DNA of 7,410 nucleotides, taken from CAZAMT01 sp964486145. Lineage in GTDB: Bacteria > Bacteroidota > Bacteroidia > Bacteroidales > JAAAOM01. Shown piece after piece: positions 7,012-7,410 of this stretch. Every line of letters begins with the position of its first letter. Within the stretch, counting starts at the first letter, position 1. The stretch spans positions 1 to 7,410 of the forward strand of contig CAZAMT010000205.1 of NCBI GenBank assembly GCA_964486145.1, written 5' to 3'. Position numbers and translations under genes: made by a program. The notes beneath the pieces were generated by a model. It did not search any database, was not told where the DNA came from, and worked only from the letters and a program-made list of their open reading frames with translations.

Positions 7012-7410
7012 ATCTGTTTAAAATTTTGGGACAATATCTGAGAATGAACACTTTTTATTTTACAATTCCCGAAATTAATACGAGGTAGATTGCGTGTGCT
7101 TTTCCAAGAACTTCGGAATATTATCTCAGACATGGTCTGTTCGTTTTTAGTTTATTAAACACCAGTAATTTCAATTGGTATTTTCTTTCATTTGGCTGAT
7201 TCATCCGTTTGATAAACGGCAACCACTTATTATTGCAAGTGCAAGCTACATACCAAGCATCTTTTATATCTAATCCGATCCTACGCCTGACCTTGTATAT
7301 CAATGCTTATGAATGCTTATGAGGGGTTAACCAGGTAATTTACGTGGTATAGTTAATGTGGAATATTTAGGAATAAACGGTGAGATTTGTCTACATTTTT
7401 TTGCGTTTAG
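7012..7410. other. Region upstream of usp without a confident gene
   Basis: No tRNA, rRNA or known protein is recognised here. The usp promoter should lie in the first part, but I find no convincing Bacteroidota-type TTG / TAnnTTTG pair at proper spacing. The only sizeable open frame is a 60-codon minus-strand one (7303-7121). It would start with TTG just after an in-frame stop and has no recognisable product. It contains a CTC pair of cysteines (residues 22 and 24) and many basic residues, so a gene remnant or chance frame are both possible. A 6-bp hairpin (CCGTTT at 7205-7210, AAACGG at 7214-7219, 3-base loop) lies inside that frame. Confidence 0.5.
7302..7321. repeat. Perfect tandem duplication of a 10-mer
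   Basis: AATGCTTATG occurs twice head to tail (7302-7311 and 7312-7321) in non-coding DNA about 290 bases upstream of usp. The copies are identical, consistent with recent slippage or a two-copy binding site. Confidence 0.85.

Overview
The window holds a complete three-gene pyruvate dehydrogenase complex (PDHc) cluster of the E. coli aceE-aceF-lpd type, preceded on the same strand by a tandem-domain universal stress protein. All four confident genes are on the minus strand, so transcription runs from high to low coordinates: usp (7011-6151), then a leader region interrupted by a 100-N assembly gap, then aceE (5804-3138), aceF (3082-1742) and lpdA (1729-290). The flanks (1-289 and 7012-7410) contain no convincing gene.

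The DNA is AT-rich, the proteins are rich in Lys, Glu and Asn, and none of the four starts has a recognisable Shine-Dalgarno sequence at normal spacing. Together with the style of the tandem Usp protein, this fits Bacteroidota or a neighbouring phylum best. That is an inference from style, not a proven placement. The run of exactly 100 Ns indicates a scaffolded draft or metagenome assembly.

E1 (AceE, homodimeric, thiamine diphosphate-dependent) decarboxylates pyruvate and reductively acetylates the lipoyl arm of E2. E2 (AceF) passes the acetyl group to CoA. E3 (LpdA) reoxidises the dihydrolipoyl arm and makes NADH. All catalytic residues I can locate by motif are present in all three proteins. 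E1-E2 (55 bp) and E2-E3 (12 bp) are close enough for one operon. No regulator gene such as pdhR lies in the window.

I did not find a clearly new biological system. The points most worth a second look are: a long imperfect hairpin downstream of lpdA (36-84); two mutually exclusive hairpins in the aceE leader (5910-5941); a dyad and a tandem repeat close to the aceE start; an extremely charged Glu/Lys linker in E2 paired with a strongly basic C-terminal tail on E3; and gap edges that share 7 bp, suggesting the assembly gap may be artificial.
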